A stretch of DNA of 6,596 nucleotides. It comes from Smithellaceae bacterium (GTDB lineage Bacteria; Desulfobacterota; Syntrophia; Syntrophales; JAQULV01). The stretch is from assembly GCA_028718405.1 (NCBI GenBank), contig JAQULV010000077.1:1-6596 (forward strand), read 5' to 3'. Made by a program: the position numbers and the translations under genes. Below, piece by piece: positions 1-5,400 of the stretch. Each line of letters opens with the position of its first letter. The stretch's first letter is position 1. Under the pieces are notes generated by a model. The model saw only the letters and a list, made by a program, of their open reading frames with translations, did no database searches and was not told the DNA's origin.

Positions 1-670
1 GAACGGGAAACCCCAGTGCCTCGTAGAGCAGGATCTGACGCGGCGTGTTGTTCACGTGGTCGTCGCCGCGGATCACGTGGGTGATCCCCATGAGGGCATC
101 GTCCACCACCACGGCGAAGTTGTAGGTGGGATAGCCGTCGGAGCGCTCGATGATGAGATCGTCCAGCTCTTCGTTGTTGAAGGCAATGGCCCCTTTAATC
201 AGGTCGTTAACTATTGTGGTCCCGCTTTGCGGGGCCCGGAACCTGACTACCGAGCCCGGTGTCTTAGGCAGACCCTTGTCACGGCAGGTCCCGTCGTACT
301 TCGGCTTTCCGCCCGTCGCCAGGGCACGCTTCCTCTTCTCCTCAAGCTCCTCGGGGCTGCAGGTGCAGTAGTAGGCCTTCCCTGCCGCCACGAGCTTTTC
401 GACCATCTCTCGGTGGATCCCCACGCGCTCGGCCTGGAAATACGGCCCTTCGTCCCAGCCAAGTCCCAGCCAGGTCATGGCATCGATGATCGCCTTGGTG
501 GATTCTTCCGTGGAGCGGGCTTGGTCGGTGTCCTCGATCCGCAGGATGAATCTGCCTCCGACGTGGCGGGCATAGAGCCAGTTGAACAGCGCCGTCCTGG
601 CTCCCCCGATGTGCAGGTATCCCGTGGGCGAGGGGGCGAAACGCGTTATAACCTTTTCTTTTTCAGACAT
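1..670 (-). CDS. gltX: Glutamyl-tRNA synthetase, N-terminal part (partial at window start)
   Basis: This class I aminoacyl-tRNA synthetase charges tRNA-Glu with glutamate in the cytoplasm, using ATP. Reading the minus strand from ATG at 670-668, 223 codons are present of a family length near 470-490, and the frame is open to the window edge. Visible features are the N-terminus [14 protein letters not shown] (residues 10-23), whose HIGG is the HIGH ATP-binding signature, followed by [11 protein letters not shown] and RIEDTD (residues 44-49). A CxC pair at C102/C104 with Y125 and C129 matches the zinc-binding pattern of E. coli Glu[13 protein letters not shown] appears near residues 206-216. 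The KMSKS loop and the anticodon-binding domain lie beyond the window. The start is supported by an AAGG-containing Shine-Dalgarno-like stretch about 8 nt upstream and a promoter at 735-706. Glutaminyl-tRNA synthetase is related, but the residues seen here fit bacterial GluRS. Whether the enzyme is discriminating cannot be told from this part. Confidence 0.96.
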   Translation of the reverse strand, partial: MSEKEKVITRFAPSPTGYLHIGGARTALFNWLYARHVGGRFILRIEDTDQARSTEESTKAIIDAMTWLGLGWDEGPYFQAERVGIHREMVEKLVAAGKAYYCTCSPEELEEKRKRALATGGKPKYDGTCRDKGLPKTPGSVVRFRAPQSGTTIVNDLIKGAIAFNNEELDDLIIERSDGYPTYNFAVVVDDALMGITHVIRGDDHVNNTPRQILLYEALGFPV

Positions 671-705
671 CTCTGCTACCTTGATTACGGTTTTTATGGC
701 GTTAT

Positions 706-735
706 CTTATAAGGTGGTGCTTATTTGTTTGTCAA
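706..735 (-). promoter_or_regulatory. Sigma70-type promoter for gltX
   Basis: On the minus strand a perfect -35 box TTGACA (735-730) is followed after 18 nt by TATAAG (711-706). Shifting by one base gives TTATAA with a 17-nt spacer. Transcription would start near 699, giving a leader of about 30 nt before the gltX ATG at 670. The match is seen directly; promoter activity is inferred. Confidence 0.7.
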
Positions 736-772
736 GGCGATTTCCCGGCCGGACTGAATTTATCCTTGACAA
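729..772. repeat. Inverted repeat carrying both divergent TTGACA boxes
   Basis: Perfect 9-bp arms TTGTCAAGG (729-737) and CCTTGACAA (764-772) are separated by 26 nt. Each arm contains a consensus -35 hexamer, one facing gltX and one facing yceD. An 8-bp palindrome CCGGCCGG (745-752) sits near the centre. The symmetry exceeds the hexamer by three bases per arm. It may be two back-to-back -35 elements, a protein-binding site, or both. Confidence 0.6.
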
Positions 773-794
773 TAGAGGTGATTTATAATTTACT
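766..794 (+). promoter_or_regulatory. Candidate promoter for the yceD-rpmF-fab operon
   Basis: A perfect TTGACA lies at 766-771 and a perfect TATAAT at 784-789, but only 12 nt separate them, too short for one ordinary sigma70 promoter. With a 17-nt spacer the -10 would be TTTACT (789-794), a 4/6 match. Either TTGACA works with the weak -10, or TATAAT works with a poor -35 near 761-766. A promoter somewhere in this stretch is likely because the downstream operon has no other obvious start; the exact elements are uncertain. Confidence 0.5.
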
Positions 795-813
795 TTCACC
801 CTTTTAAATCACC
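777..813. repeat. Perfect 9-bp inverted repeat before yceD, candidate operator
   Basis: GGTGATTTA (777-785) and TAAATCACC (805-813) are perfect reverse complements separated by 19 nt. The left arm overlaps the TATAAT at 784-789, and the right arm ends just before the yceD ribosome-binding region. A further TCACC lies at 796-800 between the arms. This placement suits a repressor site across the -10 and start region. A leader hairpin would form only if transcription began upstream of 777. The binding factor is unknown. Confidence 0.5.
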
Positions 814-831
814 ATAGGTAGCAGGGATTCT

Positions 832-1359
832 TTGAAGATCAATATCTCCCAGATACCGGAGGAGGGGCTGAACCTCCAGATCGAAAAAGACGAGGCGTGG
901 TTTCGCCAGGCGATGCCTGCCGAGTTGGGCGAGCACGGAATCAGCGCCGCTGAGATAACCTGTCGGCTGCAGCGGGTGCGTGAAACGGTCTACGTCGAAG
1001 GGGAGATAAAGGCCGAGCTTTCGGCCGCCTGCGGCCGTTGTCTCGAAGAGATAAAGCTCCCGCTGGCCGGAAGTTTCAGATACACGCTGATTCCCGCGCC
1101 GAAGGAATACGCCGAAGAAAGCGAGCTCAGCGCGGAGGATATGGACAGCCTCTACTATGAAGAAGAGGCGGTTGACCTGGACCCCATCATCGTCGAACAG
1201 GTCATCCTGCAGATACCCATGAAGATCCTCTGCCGGGAAGACTGCAAGGGACTCTGTCCCCAATGCGGGGCTAATCTCAACAAGGGCAAATGCAGCTGTC
1301 CTGAGAAGCCCGTGGACGAGAGATTAGCCGTTTTGAAGAATTTGAAATTGGAAAACTAA
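832..1359 (+). CDS. yceD: YceD/DUF177 family protein
   Basis: The product is a 175-residue protein of the YceD (DUF177) family, which is commonly encoded just before rpmF. Family members have been linked to 23S rRNA accumulation and large-subunit maturation in bacteria and plastids; the biochemical role is not settled. It has a CGRCL motif (C67, C70) at the end of the N-terminal half, an acidic middle (about residues 92-118), and a C-terminal cysteine cluster C134, C138, C142, C145, C154, C156 containing CKGLCPQCG, typical of the family and probably metal-binding. The start is TTG at 832, chosen because MKINISQIPEEGL fits the usual family N-terminus and the next in-frame ATG (913) would remove it. 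An AGGGA stretch at 823-827 and AGG at 816-818 are possible Shine-Dalgarno sequences. It is first in the plus-strand operon and lies 17 nt before rpmF. Confidence 0.92.
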   Translation: MKINISQIPEEGLNLQIEKDEAWFRQAMPAELGEHGISAAEITCRLQRVRETVYVEGEIKAELSAACGRCLEEIKLPLAGSFRYTLIPAPKEYAEESELSAEDMDSLYYEEEAVDLDPIIVEQVILQIPMKILCREDCKGLCPQCGANLNKGKCSCPEKPVDERLAVLKNLKLEN

Positions 1360-1376
1360 TATAAAGAGGTACGATC

Positions 1377-1565
1377 ATGCCAAATCCAGTAAAGAGACAC
1401 TCCCGGACGAGGAGAAATAAGCGCCGGTCCCACGACTTTTTGACGGCCGTATCGGGGTCCGTCTGCCCCCAGTGCCAGGAGCCCAAGCTCCCGCACCGGG
1501 CCTGCCCCAAGTGTGGAACCTACAAGGGCCGGGACGTGGTACCCGTGGAGAAACTCGCCTCATAG
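1377..1565 (+). CDS. rpmF: 50S ribosomal protein L32 (bL32)
   Basis: This small basic ribosomal protein of the large subunit has 62 residues, normal for the family. It opens with MPNPVKRHSRTRRNKRRSHD, the characteristic Arg/Lys-rich bL32 N-terminus that embeds in rRNA. C30-x2-C33 and C43-x2-C46 then form the zinc-ribbon knuckles, so this is the cysteine-containing, zinc-binding version. A Shine-Dalgarno sequence AGAGG at 1365-1369 stands 7 nt before the ATG. It follows yceD as is usual, but the next gene is fabD after only 11 nt, where plsX and fabH would often be found. Confidence 0.97.
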   Translation: MPNPVKRHSRTRRNKRRSHDFLTAVSGSVCPQCQEPKLPHRACPKCGTYKGRDVVPVEKLAS

Positions 1566-1579
1566 GCAAAAAACCTATG
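1561..1579 (+). promoter_or_regulatory. Inverted repeat joining rpmF stop and fabD start
   Basis: CATAGG (1561-1566) and CCTATG (1574-1579) are exact reverse complements around a 7-nt A-rich loop. The left arm contains the rpmF TAG stop and the only AGG that could serve as the fabD Shine-Dalgarno core. The right arm contains the fabD ATG. In mRNA this could mask fabD initiation until ribosomes finishing rpmF open it, a translational-coupling arrangement. The stem is short, so the effect may be weak or absent. Confidence 0.4.
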
Positions 1580-2518
1580 GCTAATATCGCGCTGGTTTTC
1601 CCCGGTCAGGGGTCCCAGTACGTCGGCATGGGAGCGGAGCTCTACGCCGGCTCCAAGACGGTCAGGGACATCTTCGCCGAGGCCCATAGGGTTTTGGGGG
1701 TGGATCTGGCCGAGCTCTGCTTCAAGGGCCCCCAGGAAGCGTTGGATCTGACCGTCAACACCCAGATCGCCGTCCTGATCGCCGATATCGCCTCCTACGA
1801 GGCGCTCCAGGAGAAGCTGCCCATTAAGCCCTTGGTAATCGCCGGTCACAGTCTGGGCGAGTACGCTGCCCTCTATGCCTCGGGTGCCATCAATTTCCAG
1901 GACGTTCTGCCCCTGGTGCGGGCCAGGGCCATCTACCATCAGCAGGCCGTTCCGGTGGGGATGGGAGCCATGGCGGCCATCCTCGGCCTCGGAAGCGACG
2001 CCGTGGACGAGATCTGCCGCGACCTCGATGACCAAGACGCAATCGTGTCGCTCGCCATCATCAACGCCCCGGGGCAGGTGGTCGTCTCCGGCTCGACGCC
2101 CGATGTGGAGCATGTCGTCGCCCTGACCAAGGAAAAGGGCGCGGCGCGGGCGGTGATGCTTCCGATCAGCGTACCCTGCCACTGCGGGATGCTCGAAGAA
2201 ACGGCGCGACTGCTCCGGGGCGAGCTTGAGAAGATCAACTTGGGCGCCTTTAACGTACCCGTGATTCCCAATTGCGATCCCAAGGTCTTCTACACAAGGG
2301 AAACGGCCAAGGACCTTCTCACCAGGCAGGTGACCTCGACGGTCCGCTGGCAGGAAACGGTGGAGCGGATGGTAGCCCTGGGAGTTGATACGATTATCGA
2401 GATCGGACCCAAGCGGACGCTCTCGGGTCTCATCAAAAGGATCGACAGATCGCTCCGCCTGCTCAACGTCGAGGATACGGACTCGCTGGAGGAAACTGTC
2501 GCCCGATTGAAGGAGTAG
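1577..2518 (+). CDS. fabD: Malonyl-CoA:ACP transacylase
   Basis: FabD transfers malonate from malonyl-CoA to the phosphopantetheine arm of ACP, supplying the extender unit for fatty-acid synthesis. The 313-residue length is normal. VFPGQGSQYVGMG (residues 7-19) holds the oxyanion-hole Gln11. GHSLGEY (90-96) holds the nucleophile Ser92, and Arg117 is the residue that grips the malonyl carboxylate. SVPCH supplies His202, the catalytic partner, and Gln251 falls in RQVTSTVRW. IEIGPKRTLSGL near residues 275-285 is also conserved. These positions match or nearly match E. coli numbering. The start is ATG 1577, which gives MANIALVFPGQGSQ; the open frame extends back into rpmF but that stretch has no family similarity. 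It overlaps nothing and is followed one base later by fabG. Confidence 0.97.
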   Translation: MANIALVFPGQGSQYVGMGAELYAGSKTVRDIFAEAHRVLGVDLAELCFKGPQEALDLTVNTQIAVLIADIASYEALQEKLPIKPLVIAGHSLGEYAALYASGAINFQDVLPLVRARAIYHQQAVPVGMGAMAAILGLGSDAVDEICRDLDDQDAIVSLAIINAPGQVVVSGSTPDVEHVVALTKEKGAARAVMLPISVPCHCGMLEETARLLRGELEKINLGAFNVPVIPNCDPKVFYTRETAKDLLTRQVTSTVRWQETVERMVALGVDTIIEIGPKRTLSGLIKRIDRSLRLLNVEDTDSLEETVARLKE

Positions 2519-2519
2519 C

Positions 2520-3272
2520 ATGAAAGTGGAAGCCTTGGCAGGAAAGACGGCCCTGGTGACGGGCGCATCGCGGGGCATCGGCAGGGCCATTGCCGTCAAA
2601 CTCGCTGAAAACGGCGCCTTCGTCTACATTAATTACGCCGCTAACCACAAAGCTGCCGCCGAGACCCTGAAGATGATCGAGAAGACGCCCGGGAAAGGGG
2701 CGCTCCTGTCCTTCGACGTGGCAGATCTGTCTGCTGTCCAGAAGGCTTTCAAGGAAATCATCTCCACACGGGAAAGGCTGGATATCCTCGTCAACAACGC
2801 GGGGTTGTCCATCGACGGCCTCACGGTGAGGGTCCGTGAGGAGGATTTCGACAGGCTGTGCCGCACAAACCTCAAGGGTACGTTCAACTGCTGCCAAGCG
2901 GCCACGCGTCCCATGATGAAGCAACGAGGGGGGCGCATCATCAATGTGACCTCCGTCGTGGCGCTTGCGGGAAATGCCGGACAGGCGGCCTATGCGGCGA
3001 CAAAGGCCGGAATCGTGGGCCTCACCAAGTCTCTGGCCAGAGAGTTGGGGGCGCGAAATATCTGCGTCAACGCCGTAGCACCCGGTTTCATCGAGACGGA
3101 CATGACCTCTGCGATATCTGCCGAACAGAAGGAAAAGGTCAGAGAGCAGATCCCGCTTTCGAGATTGGGTACGACCGAAGACGTTGCCGCCGTAGTTGCG
3201 TTCCTCACCACCGAAGAGGCGGCATATATCACGGGACAGGTTGTGGGCGTCAACGGCGGGCTGTATATGTAA
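2520..3272 (+). CDS. fabG: 3-oxoacyl-ACP reductase
   Basis: This NADPH-dependent short-chain dehydrogenase/reductase reduces 3-oxoacyl-ACP to 3-hydroxyacyl-ACP in the elongation cycle. The 250-residue length is typical. The Rossmann motif TGASRGIG is at residues 14-21, NNAG at 92-95, and the catalytic tetrad Asn117, Ser145, Tyr158 and Lys162 is complete (YAATK at 158-162). VNAVAPGFIETDM follows at 183-195 and the family C-terminus GQVVGVNGGLYM closes the protein. Many SDRs look alike, but position between fabD and acpP makes FabG the secure reading. Start ATG 2520 is one base after the fabD stop, with AAGGAG (2510-2515) lying across the fabD end, so the two genes are probably translationally coupled. 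Confidence 0.97.
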   Translation: MKVEALAGKTALVTGASRGIGRAIAVKLAENGAFVYINYAANHKAAAETLKMIEKTPGKGALLSFDVADLSAVQKAFKEIISTRERLDILVNNAGLSIDGLTVRVREEDFDRLCRTNLKGTFNCCQAATRPMMKQRGGRIINVTSVVALAGNAGQAAYAATKAGIVGLTKSLARELGARNICVNAVAPGFIETDMTSAISAEQKEKVREQIPLSRLGTTEDVAAVVAFLTTEEAAYITGQVVGVNGGLYM

Positions 3273-3286
3273 TTTACTAGCAGTGC

Positions 3287-3322
3287 CTTCCTCTTTTATG
3301 GTAGAGGGAGAAATCCTTTTTT
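3287..3322 (+). terminator. Hairpin plus T-run between fabG and acpP (possible attenuator)
   Basis: CTTCCTCT (3287-3294) pairs with AGAGGGAG (3303-3310), giving eight pairs including one G-T wobble, around an 8-nt loop. Six T residues follow at 3317-3322 after a 6-nt gap. The gap and moderate stem make this weaker than a classic intrinsic terminator, so partial termination or mRNA processing before acpP is more plausible. A TATAAA at 3336-3341 could be the -10 of an internal acpP promoter, but no -35 sits at a normal distance. Confidence 0.3.
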
Positions 3323-3347
3323 GAGAACAGAGCAATATAAAACGCAT

Positions 3348-3353
3348 GGAGGA
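3348..3353 (+). promoter_or_regulatory. Ribosome-binding site deciding the acpP start
   Basis: GGAGGA lies 7 nt before ATG 3361. An upstream in-frame ATG at 3346 overlaps this Shine-Dalgarno sequence and has none of its own, so 3361 is the better start. Confidence 0.8.
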
Positions 3354-3360
3354 AGCTATC

Positions 3361-3597
3361 ATGACGCTTGAAGAAAAGGTCATAGATATCATTTGCGAAC
3401 AGCTGGAAGTCACGCGGGAAGAGTGCAAACTCGAAGCGTCCTTCATCGACGATCTGGGAGCCGACTCCCTCGACCTAGTGGAATTGATCATGGAGATGGA
3501 GGAGAAATTCGGCATCGCCATCGCCGACGAGGAGTTGGAGAAGATCCGCACGATCGGCGACGTGGTCGATTTTCTGAAAACGAAGGGTGTCTCCTAA
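3361..3597 (+). CDS. acpP: Acyl carrier protein
   Basis: ACP carries growing acyl chains on a 4'-phosphopantetheine arm between the fatty-acid synthesis enzymes. The 78-residue length is exactly that of typical bacterial ACP, and the protein is strongly acidic. The attachment motif DSL has Ser36, the same position as in E. coli, within [19 protein letters not shown], the recognition helix II that docks partner enzymes. The C-terminal part with [18 protein letters not shown] gives helices III and IV. It is separated from fabG by 88 nt, much more than other junctions in this operon, which agrees with separate control of a protein needed in large amounts. fabF follows after 16 nt. Confidence 0.97.
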   Translation: MTLEEKVIDIICEQLEVTREECKLEASFIDDLGADSLDLVELIMEMEEKFGIAIADEELEKIRTIGDVVDFLKTKGVS

Positions 3598-3603
3598 CAC
3601 CCC

Positions 3604-3609
3604 AGGGGG
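3604..3609 (+). promoter_or_regulatory. Ribosome-binding site deciding the fabF start
   Basis: AGGGGG stands 4 nt before TTG 3614. A competing in-frame GTG at 3587 lies inside the acpP end with AAGG directly abutting it (no spacing) and would add nine residues not expected in FabF. TTG 3614 yields MKRRVVITGLG, the usual family N-terminus. Confidence 0.65.
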
Positions 3610-3613
3610 ATAT

Positions 3614-4858
3614 TTGAAAAGAAGGGTCGTCATAACCGGTCTGGGGGCGGTGACGCCGCTGGGGAATACCTTGGCGGAAACCTGGGCGGGCATCTGCGCC
3701 GGCAAATCAGGGGTCGGTCCTCTCACCAAGTTCGACTGCGCCGCCTTCGATACCAGGATCGCCGCGGAGGTGAAGAACTTCGACGCCCTGGCGTTCGTAA
3801 ACAAAAAAGAGTTGAGGCGCCTGGACGATTTCATCATCTATTCGCTGGCCGCCTCGGAGATGGCCCTGGCCGACTCCGGACTTACCATCGACGACACGAA
3901 CGCAGAACAGGCGGGGGTCATCATCGGCTCCGCCATCGGCGGGCTCGCCACGATGGAACGGGAAAAGATGACCATCACAAACGAAGGCCCCCGCCGGATG
4001 TCCCCTTTCGCCATCCCTGCGGTCCTGCCTAACTTGGGCTCCGGTCACGTCTCGATTAAGTTCGGCGCCAAGGGACCCATCAACTGTACCGTCACGGCCT
4101 GCGCCTCGGGCACCAACGCCATCGGGGACGCGGCGCGGCTCATCGCCTGGGGCTATGCCGATGTCATGATCGCCGGCGGGGCGGACGCCGCCGTCACCCC
4201 CCTGTCCGTTGCCGGTTTCGGAGTGATGAGAGCGCTTTCGACCAACAACGAGCATCCCGAGCAGGCCAGTCGCCCCTTTGACCTGAACCGCGACGGCTTT
4301 GTGATCGGCGAGGGGTGCGGCATCGTGATCTTGGAGGAGCTCACCTCCGCCCTGACCAGGGGCGCCAAGATCTACGCCGAGGTTGCGGGTTACGGCACTA
4401 CCAGTGACGCCTTCCATATGGCGGCCCCTCCGCCGGGGCATGCGGGTGCGGCCCGCTGCATGGCGGTCACGCTCAAGGACGCGGGGATGAGGCCCGAACA
4501 GATCGACTACATCAACGCCCACGGAACATCAACGGGGTTGAACGACGCCTATGAGACGGAGGCCATCAAGAAGGTCTTCGGCGCCCACAGCTACAAGATT
4601 CCCGTCAGCTCCACAAAATCCATGGTCGGCCATCTCTTGGGAGCGGCCGGCGGCATAGAGGCGATCTTTTGTATCAAGGCCATCGAGGAAGGGATCGTCC
4701 CGCCCACGACGAACCTGGACACGCCCGATCCCACCTGCGATCTGGACTACGTGCCCCATAAGGCGCGCAGGCTTGACATCTCCACGGCCATGTCCAACAC
4801 CTTCGGGTTCGGCGGTGTAAACTCGGTACTCATCTTCAAGAAATTCACGGGTGAGTGA
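3614..4858 (+). CDS. fabF: 3-oxoacyl-ACP synthase II (KAS II)
   Basis: FabF catalyses decarboxylative Claisen condensation of malonyl-ACP with an acyl-ACP, the chain-extending step. From TTG 3614 the product has 414 residues, as expected for KAS II. The N-terminus MKRRVVITGLGAVTPLG is typical. The nucleophile Cys163 lies in TVTACASGTNA, and the decarboxylation pair is His303 (NAHGTST) and His340 (STKSMVGHLLGAAG), with Lys335 nearby. These fall on the E. coli FabF numbers. SNTFGFGGVN near residues 394-403 is the conserved C-terminal loop. FabB is less likely because the gene sits beside acpP and the Cys/His/His spacing matches FabF. As no fabH lies in this cluster, initiation of synthesis must be encoded elsewhere or done differently. 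The stop overlaps the rpiB start as TGATG. Confidence 0.96.
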   Translation: MKRRVVITGLGAVTPLGNTLAETWAGICAGKSGVGPLTKFDCAAFDTRIAAEVKNFDALAFVNKKELRRLDDFIIYSLAASEMALADSGLTIDDTNAEQAGVIIGSAIGGLATMEREKMTITNEGPRRMSPFAIPAVLPNLGSGHVSIKFGAKGPINCTVTACASGTNAIGDAARLIAWGYADVMIAGGADAAVTPLSVAGFGVMRALSTNNEHPEQASRPFDLNRDGFVIGEGCGIVILEELTSALTRGAKIYAEVAGYGTTSDAFHMAAPPPGHAGAARCMAVTLKDAGMRPEQIDYINAHGTSTGLNDAYETEAIKKVFGAHSYKIPVSSTKSMVGHLLGAAGGIEAIFCIKAIEEGIVPPTTNLDTPDPTCDLDYVPHKARRLDISTAMSNTFGFGGVNSVLIFKKFTGE

Positions 4859-5313
4859 TGGAAGGCAAACTCTTCATCGGCAGCGATCACGCCGGTTTCG
4901 ATCTCAAGGAGGAGCTGGTAGCGAGGCTCCGTAAATCTGTTATCGATCTTGACGACGTAGGGACATACAGCGCCGATTCGTGCGACTACCCCGATTTCGC
5001 CGCCCAGGTGGCGAGAAACGTCTCCAACGGCTCCGGCCGCGGCATCCTGGTTTGCGGCTCCGGCATCGGGATGTCTATCGTCGCCAACAAATTCAAAGGG
5101 GTCCGGGCCGCCCTATGCCTGGACGAGGACACGGCGCGCCTGGCACGTCAGCACAATGACGCCAACGTCCTGGTCTTGGCGGGGAGAAAGACGGCTCCCG
5201 AAGCGGCAGAGAAGATCGTCCAGGTCTTTCTCGCTACGCCCTTTGAGGGCGGGCGCCACGGAAGACGCGTTGACAAGATCGGGGAACTGGAAGAGAGACT
5301 CCGTCCGGCCTGA
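4858..5313 (+). CDS. rpiB: Ribose-5-phosphate isomerase B
   Basis: RpiB interconverts ribose 5-phosphate and ribulose 5-phosphate in the non-oxidative pentose phosphate pathway. The 151-residue length is normal for the RpiB/LacA family. IGSDHAGFDLK (residues 7-17) is the family opening. LVCGSGIGMSI holds catalytic Cys66 in the anion-hole loop, and RQHNDANVL holds His99. GGRHGRRVDKI supplies the phosphate-binding arginines near the C-terminus. LacA or LacB subunits are related, but no lactose genes are nearby and the Cys66 plus His99 pattern fits RpiB. The start is ATG 4858, overlapping the fabF TGA by one base. The GTG immediately before it (4855) is also in frame but would only add one Met. 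Shine-Dalgarno support is weak (GGGTGAG very close to the start), consistent with coupling to fabF translation. Confidence 0.95.
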   Translation: MEGKLFIGSDHAGFDLKEELVARLRKSVIDLDDVGTYSADSCDYPDFAAQVARNVSNGSGRGILVCGSGIGMSIVANKFKGVRAALCLDEDTARLARQHNDANVLVLAGRKTAPEAAEKIVQVFLATPFEGGRHGRRVDKIGELEERLRPA

Positions 5314-5349
5314 AGGACAGTGAAATAATATCCAGATAATCATACAGGG

Positions 5350-5369
5350 CCCCTGGTCGCGACCGGGGG
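5350..5369. repeat. GC-rich palindrome between rpiB and glyA
   Basis: GGTCGCGACC (5355-5364) is a perfect 10-bp palindrome. It is flanked by CCCC (5350-5353) and GGGG (5366-5369) with one T-G wobble between, extending the symmetry to 20 nt. In RNA it would form a strong stem with a very small loop. No T-run follows, so it is not a classic intrinsic terminator. It could limit readthrough, stabilise mRNA ends, or bind a protein ahead of glyA. The rest of 5314-5400 shows no convincing promoter. Confidence 0.55.
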
Positions 5370-5400
5370 TTCAGACGTTTGTCGTTAAGAAAGGTTGATT

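Noticed and set aside
56..712. Plus-strand open frame (218 codons) over the gltX region
   Set aside because: The opposite strand encodes an unmistakable GluRS with HIGH-type motif and zinc cysteines; this frame is its shadow.
1472..1576. Extended N-terminus for fabD starting inside rpmF
   Set aside because: The extra 35 residues come from rpmF read in another frame; ATG 1577 gives the family N-terminus.
1520..2599. Long minus-strand open frame (359 codons) opposite fabD
   Set aside because: It runs antisense through a gene with complete FabD catalytic residues, resembles no family, and is explained by the GC-rich codon pattern of the real gene.
2463..3551. Long minus-strand open frame (362 codons) opposite fabG and acpP
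   Set aside because: It crosses two secure genes and their spacer, with a low-complexity Ser-rich N-terminal translation; shadow frame.
3707..4522. Minus-strand open frame (271 codons) opposite fabF
   Set aside because: Translation is rich in Gly, Arg and Asp without a recognisable fold and lies antisense to an intact FabF.
5270..5275. TTGACA at the end of rpiB as a glyA promoter -35
   Set aside because: No -10-like sequence occurs at 16-18 nt downstream; it is part of the codons for the conserved RpiB C-terminus.
5314..5400. Possible riboswitch before glyA
   Set aside because: The spacer is only 87 nt with one simple palindrome; I see no multi-helix core of the glycine, THF or SAM classes.
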